NCBI GenBank assembly: GCA_021531775.1
Contig: JAFBIU010000002.1
Coordinates: 154,988 to 218,987 of the forward strand
Direction of reading: 5' to 3'
DNA from: Parabacteroides distasonis
GTDB lineage: Bacteria > Bacteroidota > Bacteroidia > Bacteroidales > Tannerellaceae
DNA length: 64,000 nt
The notes below the pieces were generated by a model. The model saw only the letters and a program-made list of their open reading frames with translations, made no database searches and was not told where the DNA came from. A program made the translations under genes and the position numbers. This document shows, piece after piece, positions 36,905 to 45,055 of the stretch; position 1 is the stretch's first letter; every line of letters starts with the position of its first letter.

Positions 36905-38053
36905 TCAAAAAAGTGAGGCCGCAATGCGTCGAGCCTCCGCATCCGTGGCCACATAATCCTCATACGTTGGCTTGGTCACCCAAGTGGCCTTTGCCATCGT
37001 TTGTTCAATCACATCGCTCATCTGCAAGAAGCCGATCCGATCCTGTAGAAAAGCAGCTACCACTACCTCATTGGCCGCATTCAGAATACAGGGCATGTTA
37101 CCACCCTTCCGGACAGCCTCAAAGGCAAATGCCAAGTTCCGAAAACGTTCCATATCCGGCTCCTCAAAGGTGAGTGTGGCATATTGCTGGAAATCCAACC
37201 GAGGAGCCATGCTATGTAACCGCTTCGGATAGGAAAAGGCATAGGCAATCGGTAATTTCATATCGGGGATCCCCAACTGGGCAATCACGGCACCATCCTC
37301 AAACTGCACCATCGAATGAATGACCGATTGTGGATGTACAACGACCTGAATCTGTTCCGGAGTCACCCCAAAGAGCCACTTGGCCTCGATCATCTCAAAC
37401 CCTTTATTCATCATCGAAGCCGAATCGATGGTAATTTTAGCTCCCATCGTCCAGTTCGGATGCTTCAGTGCCTGCGCCTTGGTAACCGAAGCCAATTCCG
37501 CCAACGATTTTGTTCGGAAAGGTCCGCCAGAGGCAGTCAACAAGATCTTTTCTATCGGGTTTTCCCACGCTCCTGCCAGACATTGGAAAATAGCCGAATG
37601 CTCGGAATCAACAGGCAAGATAGGCACTTGATTGGCAGTAGCCAAGTCCGTAATCAACTCGCCTGCCACGACCAACGTCTCTTTATTGGCCAATGCAATG
37701 GCCTTTTTAGCCTGGATAGCTGCTATGGTTGGACGCAATCCGGCATAGCCGACCATGGCCGTCAGCACCATATCGATCGGTTCCAACTGTACGACCTGGG
37801 CAATCGCATCCGCCCCAGCCCACACCTTGATCGGCAGATCCTCCAGGGCCTCCTTCAACTCCGGATACTTCTGTTCATTGGCGATCACCACCACTTCCGG
37901 CATGAACTGACGTGCCTGATCTATCAACTTATCCACCTGATTATTGGCGGTCAACGCATATACGTCAAAGAGGTCGGCATGTTCATGTACCACCTCTAAA
38001 GCCTGGGTTCCTATCGAACCTGTCGAGCCTAATATTGCAAGTTGTCTCTTCAT
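36905..38053 (-). CDS. dxr: 1-deoxy-D-xylulose 5-phosphate reductoisomerase
   Basis: NADPH-dependent second step of the MEP isoprenoid pathway, 382 residues. N-terminal NADPH motif LAILGSTGSIGTQALEV, then TASGGPFRTKS, HPNWTMGAKITIDSASMMNKG and GVTPEQIQVVVHPQSVIHSMV. Full length. It shares an operon with murA and rseP, so precursors for peptidoglycan carrier lipid and the wall enzyme are encoded together. Confidence 0.98.
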   Translation of the reverse strand: MKRQLAILGSTGSIGTQALEVVHEHADLFDVYALTANNQVDKLIDQARQFMPEVVVIANEQKYPELKEALEDLPIKVWAGADAIAQVVQLEPIDMVLTAMVGYAGLRPTIAAIQAKKAIALANKETLVVAGELITDLATANQVPILPVDSEHSAIFQCLAGAWENPIEKILLTASGGPFRTKSLAELASVTKAQALKHPNWTMGAKITIDSASMMNKGFEMIEAKWLFGVTPEQIQVVVHPQSVIHSMVQFEDGAVIAQLGIPDMKLPIAYAFSYPKRLHSMAPRLDFQQYATLTFEEPDMERFRNLAFAFEAVRKGGNMPCILNAANEVVVAAFLQDRIGFLQMSDVIEQTMAKATWVTKPTYEDYVATDAEARRIAASLF

Positions 38054-38059
38054 GACCTA

Positions 38060-38932
38060 TCAAAAAGCTATATATTCTTCTGGATTCACCGGATTCCCTT
38101 TATACCACAATTCAAAATGCAGATGGGGAGCCGTCGATAATGCCCCTGTACTACCCACCAAAGCAATAGCCTCACCCGCCGAGACCCGATCGCCTGTCTC
38201 TTTCAGCAACAGCTCATTATGTTTATAGACAGAAAGGAATCCATTCTTATGCTGCACCTGAATGACATTGCCCCAGTTGGGATCAAAACCGGTAAAGACG
38301 ACTCGGCCATCCAAAGTTGCCAAGACACTCTCCCGCTCAGCAGCTGCTATATCCACCCCAAAGTGACGAATATCAACCTCATAGTGCGATGTCACCTGTC
38401 CATTGACGGGCTTATAAAAAAAGACGGCATCCACTGGAACTGATTCAGGATTCAACACTGTCAAGTTGTATTTCTCCTCTTCAGCAAAACGATTGACAAA
38501 CGCCTCTTCATGCGAGCCTCTCGGAATCTGAAAGTCCGCATCGTGGCGCGCCAACGAGTCAATCTGCCGAATCGAATCCAACTCGATGGTGCCGGAAATG
38601 ATGCCCATCACATTATTCAGATAAAGCGACTGGATCTCAATCATCCGTTCCAACGAGTCAGCCCGCAGGGCATTCTGCACAATCTCTTTCCGTACCTCGA
38701 CATCCAGATAGCCGGGCAAATAGTTGCGTATAGGCGTCTTGATGATGATAAAGGCCGTTACAGAGACCAAAAAGATGGCAAAGAGTGCCACACTTAACAG
38801 AGCTGAGAGTTGCGAAAGGCGAAACGACCATACCTCTTCCAACGTATTCTCATTGAAAAAGGAAAGCTTATACTTGAAACGAATCTGATGCCAGAATGAT
38901 TTATGTCTTGTTCTATGCGGTTGTTGTGCCAT
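38060..38932 (-). CDS. M23 family peptidase (LytM domain), membrane anchored
   Basis: A 290-residue protein with one N-terminal transmembrane helix (about residues 45-70), a helical stalk, and a C-terminal LytM/M23 domain. The zinc site can be read as HFGVDIAA (HxxxD) and HLHFELWY (HxH), with VYKHNE between. The complete set suggests a working peptidoglycan endopeptidase, although some members only activate amidases. It sits between rimM (16 nt) and dxr (6 nt). Confidence 0.93.
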   Translation of the reverse strand: MAQQPHRTRHKSFWHQIRFKYKLSFFNENTLEEVWSFRLSQLSALLSVALFAIFLVSVTAFIIIKTPIRNYLPGYLDVEVRKEIVQNALRADSLERMIEIQSLYLNNVMGIISGTIELDSIRQIDSLARHDADFQIPRGSHEEAFVNRFAEEEKYNLTVLNPESVPVDAVFFYKPVNGQVTSHYEVDIRHFGVDIAAAERESVLATLDGRVVFTGFDPNWGNVIQVQHKNGFLSVYKHNELLLKETGDRVSAGEAIALVGSTGALSTAPHLHFELWYKGNPVNPEEYIAF

Positions 38933-38948
38933 ATGTTCCTATCCTCCC

Positions 38949-39473
38949 TTATAAGTCCAACAAACCCTCCGGCAACGTGACCACTAATCGACGTTGCTGC
39001 GGATCAATTTCTTCAATCCAGGCTTCAACAGCCGGCAACAGCAATTCTTCTCCGTCGCGCTCTACCGAAAGCAACACATTCTGTGTGCTATCATCGACTT
39101 GCGTAACCGGTCCCAGTACCCCCTGTTTCGCATCCACCAAGGTATAACCGATCAAGTTGTCCCATGTCATGTCAGCCATGCTCCAATCGTCATCCAGTTC
39201 ATCCAAGGGATAAAAGACATCCCGACCAGCAAAATCTCGCGCATCCGCCTCCGAATCGACACCCTCCAATTTGACCAATACCACTTGAGTACTCTTGTTA
39301 CGACAAGATTCCACGAAAAAGGGAACGAGAATCCCCTCCATTTCACAGACAATGTAGGTATCCTCTGTGACATCGTCCAACAAATCACTGTCAGTCACCA
39401 AAGCGATCTCCCCTTTGATGCCATGCGGCTTGGCAAACTGTCCGATTTTGAAAACTTCCTCCTTCTTGATCAT
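38949..39473 (-). CDS. rimM: Ribosome maturation factor RimM
   Basis: A 174-residue 30S assembly factor. The N-terminal RimM domain opens with VFKIGQFAKPHGIKGEIAL; the C-terminal PRC-barrel part has LIGYTLVDAKQGVLGPVTQV and LLPAVEAWIEEIDPQQRRLVVTLPEGLLDL. Length is typical. It follows murA by 26 nt in the same operon. Confidence 0.96.
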   Translation of the reverse strand: MIKKEEVFKIGQFAKPHGIKGEIALVTDSDLLDDVTEDTYIVCEMEGILVPFFVESCRNKSTQVVLVKLEGVDSEADARDFAGRDVFYPLDELDDDWSMADMTWDNLIGYTLVDAKQGVLGPVTQVDDSTQNVLLSVERDGEELLLPAVEAWIEEIDPQQRRLVVTLPEGLLDL

Positions 39474-39499
39474 CGTACCATTCTTTACCTTAATATATA

Positions 39500-40804
39500 T
39501 TATACACGTGTAATACGTGCACCAATCTGATTCAGCCGGATATCAATATTCTGATACCCCCGATCGATCTGATCGATGTTGTGAATGCAACTGGTTCCCT
39601 CGGCACTCATCGCTGCAATCAGCAGAGCAATACCTGCTCGGATATCAGGTGAGACCATCGTAGAAGCGCGCAAGGGAAAGCGATGTCCCAAACCGATCAC
39701 CGTAGCCCGATGCGGATCGCACAAGATAATTTGCGCTCCCATATCAATCAGTTTATCGACAAAGAAGAGACGGCTTTCGAACATCTTCTGATGAATCAGT
39801 ACACTGCCGACAGCCTGTGTAGCCACCACCAAGAAGACACTCAACAGGTCGGGTGTCAAGCCTGGCCAAGGTGCATCGGCAATGGTCATGATCGAACCAT
39901 CAATGAAGGTATCAATCTGATAACTGTCATGTGCCGGAATATGAATGTCGTCACCCTGCTGCTCGACCGAGATACCCAACCGACGAAAAGCAGCGGGTAT
40001 CACGCCCAACTTGTCATACCCGGTATCCTTAATCAACAGGTCAGAGCCGGTCATGGCAGCCATTCCAATAAAACTACCCACTTCAATCATATCCGGCAAG
40101 ATCGTATGTTCCGTACCACCCAACGATTCTACCCCTTCGATGGTCAACAGGTTGGAACCGACACCCTGAATACGGGCACCCATCCGAATCAGCATTCCCG
40201 AGAGCTGTTGCAAGTAGGGTTCACAAGCTGCATTATAGATCGTCGTCTTCCCCTCTGCCAGAACCGATGCCATCAGAATATTGGCCGTTCCCGTGACAGA
40301 AGCCTCATCCAACAACATATAGGTACCTTTCAGATGAGAGGCTTCGATGGTGTAAAGGTGCCGATCGGCATCGTATTCGAAACGAGCTCCCAACTGTTGG
40401 ATACCGACAAAATGCGTATCCAATCGTCGCCGGCCAATCTTATCACCACCCGGCTTCGGGATAATTGCACGTCCAAAACGGGCCACCAAGGGTCCTACGA
40501 TCATCACTGAGCCTCGCAAAGAGGCACTTTTCCGCAAAAAGTCATCCGTGTAAAGATACGACAAATCGATATCGTTTGCTTGAAACCGATAGGAACCGGA
40601 GGCAATACGCTCCACCTTGACCCCCATCTCGCTCAAGAGCAGGATCAGATTGTTGACATCCAAGATATCTGGGATATTATGGATCGTGACCGGCTCCGAT
40701 GTCAACAACGTCGCACAAATCACCTCCAGCGCCTCATTCTTGGCACCTTGGGGAACAATTTCACCCGACAAGCGATGACCGCCTTCTATCACGAACGAAC
40801 TCAT
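39500..40804 (-). CDS. murA: UDP-N-acetylglucosamine 1-carboxyvinyltransferase with Asp at the catalytic Cys position
   Basis: First committed step of peptidoglycan synthesis, 434 residues. Seen: GAKNEALEVICATLL (Lys22-Asn23 equivalent), SLRGSVMIVGPLVARFG, PGGDKIGRRRLDTH, ASVTGTANILMAS and DIRAGIALLIAAM. In E. coli MurA the loop reads PGGC, where Cys115 is attacked by fosfomycin; here residue 121 is Asp (codon at 40442-40444). Asp at this position supports catalysis but blocks the drug in other bacteria, so natural fosfomycin insensitivity is expected. Its start overlaps the DUF4290 stop (ATGA). Confidence 0.97.
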   Translation of the reverse strand: MSSFVIEGGHRLSGEIVPQGAKNEALEVICATLLTSEPVTIHNIPDILDVNNLILLLSEMGVKVERIASGSYRFQANDIDLSYLYTDDFLRKSASLRGSVMIVGPLVARFGRAIIPKPGGDKIGRRRLDTHFVGIQQLGARFEYDADRHLYTIEASHLKGTYMLLDEASVTGTANILMASVLAEGKTTIYNAACEPYLQQLSGMLIRMGARIQGVGSNLLTIEGVESLGGTEHTILPDMIEVGSFIGMAAMTGSDLLIKDTGYDKLGVIPAAFRRLGISVEQQGDDIHIPAHDSYQIDTFIDGSIMTIADAPWPGLTPDLLSVFLVVATQAVGSVLIHQKMFESRLFFVDKLIDMGAQIILCDPHRATVIGLGHRFPLRASTMVSPDIRAGIALLIAAMSAEGTSCIHNIDQIDRGYQNIDIRLNQIGARITRV

Positions 40805-41412
40805 CTACCCTTCCGTTGGAAATTATTTTTCTTCTGATTGTTATTCGCATTCGCACGAGGAAGCAAATCACGACTCTCCATCAATTTGTGCTCCTCCTCA
40901 TTCAGGAGAATGTTACCTCCCGACAATTCAGCCAGATCCTTGAAAATCTTGCGGTCATCCACCGACTCCTTGTTCCAAGTCAGGAATGACTTCTTCATCT
41001 GTGTGGCCAATAAACGAATCAGACGGTCACGTTCAGGCCCCTCTTCATATTCGGTAGCCCGACGAATCATCAACTCCAAGGTTTTACCATAATGCCGATA
41101 ACGAATCCGGTTGTTGCTGTACGGCAAACGATCAGGACGCGTGTACAAATCCTCTTTCTTGACAATCTCGTACGGATAGTCAATATCTAACTGAAAATCG
41201 GACATGATAGCCAGATGATCCCATAAAATATGTTTGAAGTCATTCACATCGCGCAAATGAGGGAACATGTTACCCATGATGGTAATAATGGCATCCGCAC
41301 ACCGTTTGCGTTCCTCACGGTCTGCGATCGTCACACAATGATCCACCATATTTTGGATGTTCCGGCCATATTCAGGCAATTTTAATCTCTTTTCCTCTGT
41401 ATTATATTTCAT
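40801..41412 (-). CDS. DUF4290 protein
   Basis: A 203-residue cytoplasmic protein of the Bacteroidetes-specific DUF4290 family. It begins MKYNTEEKRLKLPEYGRNIQNMVDHCV, is mostly helical and charged, and ends in a basic tail (PRANANNNQKKNNFQRKGR) that could bind nucleic acid. The function is not known. It is the first gene of the murA-rimM-M23-dxr-rseP operon. A -7 box TAACTTTG on the minus strand (41436-41443), 24 bp upstream, probably starts the operon. Confidence 0.9.
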   Translation of the reverse strand: MKYNTEEKRLKLPEYGRNIQNMVDHCVTIADREERKRCADAIITIMGNMFPHLRDVNDFKHILWDHLAIMSDFQLDIDYPYEIVKKEDLYTRPDRLPYSNNRIRYRHYGKTLELMIRRATEYEEGPERDRLIRLLATQMKKSFLTWNKESVDDRKIFKDLAELSGGNILLNEEEHKLMESRDLLPRANANNNQKKNNFQRKGR

Positions 41413-41483
41413 CTGTGTAAGATACTTTTTCGGGACAAAGTTAAAAAAGAAATGCTGATTAGCCTAAGAAAGCAAGTCTGAAA

Positions 41484-41515
41484 TTTGCCAAGTTCCTTTT
41501 TTCTCTCTTATTTTG
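41484..41515 (+). promoter_or_regulatory. Promoter of the second M28 peptidase gene
   Basis: -33 TTTG (41484-41487), 21 bp, then TATTTTG (41509-41515), one base short of the consensus -7 box. It lies 38 bp before the ATG at 41553. Confidence 0.55.
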
Positions 41516-41552
41516 CATGGTTTTAAACAACAATTAATCACTCTTATCAAAA

Positions 41553-43097
41553 ATGAATAAGACATTATTACTTTGTGCGGCAATGGCCTGCATGACCATT
41601 GCTCCTCTGACAGCACAAGATAGTGCAGTCAAGAAAATCATCGAAATCGGTCAGACAGACAATCAGGTGATGCACCAATTGGATATCTTGACCAACCGAT
41701 TTGGCGGACGCCCCATCGGTTCAGATGCGTATGATAATGCAGTTGCATGGATGTTGCGTGAATTCAAGAAATGGGGTCTGGAGGCTCATCTGGAAGAGGC
41801 CGGAGAACTACAGGTCGGGTTTAACCGAGGTCCCTGGTTTGGTCGCGTGTTGGGTATTGAAGGAATGGACAACCTGCATTTCGCCACCCCTTCCTATACG
41901 TCGGGTACGAAAGGTGTCCAGCGCGGGCATGTGGTAGCCGAACCGTTGACCCAAGACCAGTTCAATCGGATCAAGCATCAACTAAAGGGTGCCTGGGTAT
42001 TGATCAGCGGGAAAAACACCGGTTGGCCGATCGACCGCACTCAAGCTGCAGACTCCATCCGTCAGGAGATTCGCCGCGAGAATGAAGAGATTGATGCCAA
42101 GAACCGCGATTTGATGCGTCGGAATTGGGAGAATGGAGAGAAAAATGAAATGTTGTCCTACAAGGAGTTTCCAGGTCTCTTCTACCGCGAAATGTGTGAG
42201 GCAGGAGCCTTGGGATTCATCCAAGCAGCATCCACGCCGATTCGGGCGCTCTACGACAGGAAGATGATAGACAGCATGACATTCGACAACCTGCCCGAAC
42301 AACCCGACATTAAGCTGGATGAACATCAGTTTGCACGCATTGAACAGGCCATCAAAGAGTTCCGTCACGTAGAACTGGAATTTGACATTCGCAACCATTT
42401 CAAGTTGGGCCCGGTCAAATACCACAATGTCGTAGCCTCCATCAAAGGCAGCAAATACCCGGACGAATATGTCATCATCAGTGGCCATCTGGATGCCTTT
42501 GACGTAGCCACCGGAGGTGTTGATTGTGGTACCGGTATTGGTCCGATGATGGAAGCAGCCCGCATGATCGCCCTCTCCGGAGCCAAACCGAAGCGTACCA
42601 TCCTGTTCATCGGATTTGCAGGCGAGGAGTTTGGCCTGTGGGGAGCACAAGCCTGGGCCAAACAACATGCCGATTTATTGCCAAAGATCTCGAACATGTT
42701 CAACCGCGATGGCGGTCCGACACCTCCCGTAGGTATCTCTGTACCGAAAGCAGTCTATGAGGATTTTGTAAAGATCTGTGAGCCGATCAAGAAGATCCGT
42801 CCGGACTATCCGTTTGAAGTCAAAGTACGCGAACCTCGTAAACGACCGACCCGATTGGGTGGAACCGATGCCTCTGTCTTCGCCATACAGGGCGTACCGA
42901 CGTTGGGATTCGAAGAAGCGGATTTCAAAGGCTATAATTTCAACTATTCTGAAATCTGGCACACCGAGAATGACCTTTACACCAAGAACATTCCGGAATA
43001 CCAGGAACAGGCAGCTACCGTCACGGCCATCGTTGCCTTGGGGGTTGCCAATTTAGATAAACAACTCTCACGCGAAGGATTATACACCGAAGAATAA
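41553..43097 (+). CDS. M28 family metallopeptidase (exported, PA domain)
   Basis: A 514-residue exported peptidase with signal peptide MNKTLLLCAAMACMTIAPLTAQ. A PA-type insertion (about 110-280) precedes the catalytic domain. Zinc ligands read as VIISGHLDAFD, GGVDCGTG, GFAGEEFGLWG, MFNRDGG and EIWHTENDLY. It resembles carboxypeptidase Q-type members. It is a paralogue of the M28 gene at 31.6 kb but clearly diverged. It is monocistronic, with its own promoter and a palindromic terminator. Confidence 0.93.
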   Translation: MNKTLLLCAAMACMTIAPLTAQDSAVKKIIEIGQTDNQVMHQLDILTNRFGGRPIGSDAYDNAVAWMLREFKKWGLEAHLEEAGELQVGFNRGPWFGRVLGIEGMDNLHFATPSYTSGTKGVQRGHVVAEPLTQDQFNRIKHQLKGAWVLISGKNTGWPIDRTQAADSIRQEIRRENEEIDAKNRDLMRRNWENGEKNEMLSYKEFPGLFYREMCEAGALGFIQAASTPIRALYDRKMIDSMTFDNLPEQPDIKLDEHQFARIEQAIKEFRHVELEFDIRNHFKLGPVKYHNVVASIKGSKYPDEYVIISGHLDAFDVATGGVDCGTGIGPMMEAARMIALSGAKPKRTILFIGFAGEEFGLWGAQAWAKQHADLLPKISNMFNRDGGPTPPVGISVPKAVYEDFVKICEPIKKIRPDYPFEVKVREPRKRPTRLGGTDASVFAIQGVPTLGFEEADFKGYNFNYSEIWHTENDLYTKNIPEYQEQAATVTAIVALGVANLDKQLSREGLYTEE

Positions 43098-43103
43098 ACA
43101 ACA

Positions 43104-43126
43104 GAGGCTCTCATAATGAGAGCCTC
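43104..43126. terminator. Perfect palindrome after the M28 gene
   Basis: An 11-bp perfect stem around a single A (GAGGCTCTCAT / ATGAGAGCCTC), 7 nt after the stop codon. No strong T-run follows. A weaker GGCTG/CAGCC hairpin lies at 43143-43170. Confidence 0.65.
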
Positions 43127-43461
43127 CTGTTATAACAATGAAGGCTGCCAGATTCACATCTAACAGCCTCCTACACTAACCCTTAACTTTAACCAATGAA
43201 AAACAATAATTTATTCTGTTTATTTCGTGTTTTTTCTTTATTACACCGCAAAGATAAAGGCTTCTTTTGATCCTCACAATACTTTCCCTAAAATCCTTCA
43301 ATAATTATATTCTTTTAACGTAGTAAAAACGGAATAGTCCGTTATAGCTCTGACGAGGCAAAGTTATTCATCAAAACAGTAACAGCATACTCCGATTTTT
43401 CCAATCAAACCGCTTCTTCTGCATTTCGCACAGTATGCAGACAACAACATCCTTCATACAA

Positions 43462-43500
43462 CTATAACCGTCCGATCTGGTCCTCCGTCACTATTAACTC
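43462..43500 (-). pseudogene. Remnant of an Rpn-family gene 3' end
   Basis: Read on the minus strand, the segment encodes ELIVTEDQIGRL and then a TAG stop. The intact Rpn gene at 6.9 kb ends ASGLTEEQIERL and stop. Over the last nine codons 21 of 27 bases match, in frame and ending at the same place. Upstream of these codons nothing else of the gene is recognisable. Confidence 0.55.
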
Positions 43501-43508
43501 TTTTATTA

Positions 43509-43754
43509 GCGTAACAACTTGTTACGTTACGCTTGCCAAAACTGATTTATTTTTGTTTCCTCGCGAGGTAGCAAAATTTTCCTCGGGGAGTTATGCTTGA
43601 TTTCAGCATAAGTGATGCCTGACGTTGGTCTTAACTTATCACGCTGGTCTAACATAATATGAAGATTGGCATCTGAGAGGATCTCGAATCCTTATCGAAC
43701 GGTTTTTGAGTCATTTGGCTGTTTTGCGATGCGTAACGTAACACGTTGTTACGC
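43509..43754. repeat. 246-bp unit bounded by 24-bp inverted repeats
   Basis: The left end at 43509-43532 (GCGTAACAACTTG...) and right end at 43731-43754 (...ACGTTGTTACGC) are reverse complements with one mismatch. Similarity continues a few bases outward (T-rich then GCGTAAC). Each end is itself partly palindromic. The interior has no ORF. A miniature mobile element or decayed element end pair is possible; no target-site duplication was identified. Confidence 0.6.
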
Positions 43755-44005
43755 AAAAAAAACAGCAGTAAGCGGTCATTTAGGACCCGTAGGACCCATA
43801 AAAACGAAAAGTTTCATTATTTCTTAAGAACTGATGTGTAAAATCACTTTATTTGTTAAATTCAACACATTTGTTGCTTTCGATTCTCTTCATCTCTTGG
43901 TCAGAGATGGATCTAATTGTAGGCAAAGGTATAAAACTGTTTCCAAACGATCCAAGAGTTATCGAATAATCTTGGGAAAACAGGTAAAAGTGGTCGTTTT
44001 TATTG

Positions 44006-44013
44006 TATCTTTG
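44006..44013 (+). promoter_or_regulatory. -7 element before the nucleotidyltransferase gene
   Basis: TATCTTTG, 44 bp before the ATG at 44058. No convincing TTTG -33 box is found at the usual distance. Confidence 0.45.
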
Positions 44014-44057
44014 CCGCCAAAGACTAATTATCTCTATTATTAAACGATATTTTGAAT

Positions 44058-44960
44058 ATGAAACCTACATTATTTGTCTTGGCAGCCGGTATGGGTAGCC
44101 GGTACGGTGGTCTGAAACAGTTGGATGGACTAGGACCAAACGGTGAAACAATCATGGACTACTCCATCTTCGATGCCATCCGTGGCGGATTCGGCAAATT
44201 AGTCTTTGTCATCCGCAAATCTTTTGAAGAGGATTTCCGCAACAAGATCCTGTCCAAATATGAGAACCATATTCCGTGCGAATTGGTCTTCCAGGATCTG
44301 AACGATCTGCCGGAAGGATTCACCTGTCCGGAAGGACGCCAGAAACCGTGGGGAACAAACCATGCCGTTTTGATGGGTAAGTCTGTCATCAAAGAGCCGT
44401 TTGCCGTGATCAATGCAGACGATTTCTACGGTCGTGACAGTTTTGCCGTGATCGGCAAGCAGTTGTCCGAAATGGGTGACAAGCAGAACGAATACTGCAT
44501 GGTCGGCTATCGCGTCGGCAACACCTTGAGCGAAAGCGGTTCTGTTGCCCGTGGTGTATGCGAAACCAACGAAGCCGGTTACCTGACAGGTGTCGTAGAA
44601 CGTACAGCCATCGAACGGATCGACGGTGATATCCAATTCATCGACGAAAATGGACAGAAGGTCGTTTTGGAAGAGAATGTACCGGTATCCATGAACATGT
44701 GGGGATTCACACCCGATTACTTTGTTCACTCGGAGAAGTACTTCGTGGATTTCTTGAAAGAGAATATCGACAAACCGAAGAGCGAGTTCTTCATTCCGTT
44801 GGTTGTCAACGAACTGATCACGAAGGGTATCGCAACTGTCAAGGTATTGGATACAACTGCCAAATGGTTTGGTGTTACCTATGCTGCCGATCGTCAAGGT
44901 GTGGTTGACAAGATCCAGGCGTTGGTAGATGCCGGTGAATATCCAAACAAATTATTCTAA
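44058..44960 (+). CDS. Sugar-phosphate nucleotidyltransferase
   Basis: A 300-residue NTP transferase-fold protein; ATG at 44058 (MKPTLFVLAAGMGSRYGG) preferred to a TTG two codons upstream. The nucleotide loop LAAGMGSRYGGLKQL and the Asp-containing PFAVINADDFYGRDSF motif support transfer of a nucleotide to a sugar phosphate. GMWGFTPD-like ending motif is seen as MNMWGFTPDYF. The specific sugar is not clear. Downstream glycosyltransferase genes suggest glycan biosynthesis, but a hairpin and a 95-nt gap separate them. Confidence 0.85.
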   Translation: MKPTLFVLAAGMGSRYGGLKQLDGLGPNGETIMDYSIFDAIRGGFGKLVFVIRKSFEEDFRNKILSKYENHIPCELVFQDLNDLPEGFTCPEGRQKPWGTNHAVLMGKSVIKEPFAVINADDFYGRDSFAVIGKQLSEMGDKQNEYCMVGYRVGNTLSESGSVARGVCETNEAGYLTGVVERTAIERIDGDIQFIDENGQKVVLEENVPVSMNMWGFTPDYFVHSEKYFVDFLKENIDKPKSEFFIPLVVNELITKGIATVKVLDTTAKWFGVTYAADRQGVVDKIQALVDAGEYPNKLF

Positions 44961-44992
44961 TTCCATTTTTGGATAACAATCTATAGATACAT

Positions 44993-45032
44993 GGTTCATA
45001 TCCGTAGGCTAACATACCTCGGTGTGAACCAT
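44993..45032 (+). terminator. Stem-loop between nucleotidyltransferase and glycosyltransferase genes
   Basis: ATGGTTCA (44993-45000) pairs with TGAACCAT (45025-45032), with an inner CCG-AGG/CCT-CGG pairing. There is no T-run, so it may be an attenuator or a weak terminator. Confidence 0.4.
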
Positions 45033-45055
45033 GCATATTTATTCAACCCCCTCTC

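Larger units (their letters stand above)
43127..44057. other. Gene-free spacer of about 0.93 kb
   Basis: No supported protein gene. The stretch is AT-rich and holds the Rpn-tail remnant (43462-43500), the inverted-repeat unit (43509-43754), and a -7 box TATCTTTG at 44006-44013 that is well placed for the nucleotidyltransferase gene. The open frame at 43834-44043 lacks any recognisable domain and runs over this promoter. Confidence 0.6.

Noticed and set aside
43834..44043. 69-residue plus-strand ORF in the 0.93-kb spacer
   Set aside because: No domain, atypical composition, and it overlaps the probable promoter of the nucleotidyltransferase gene.
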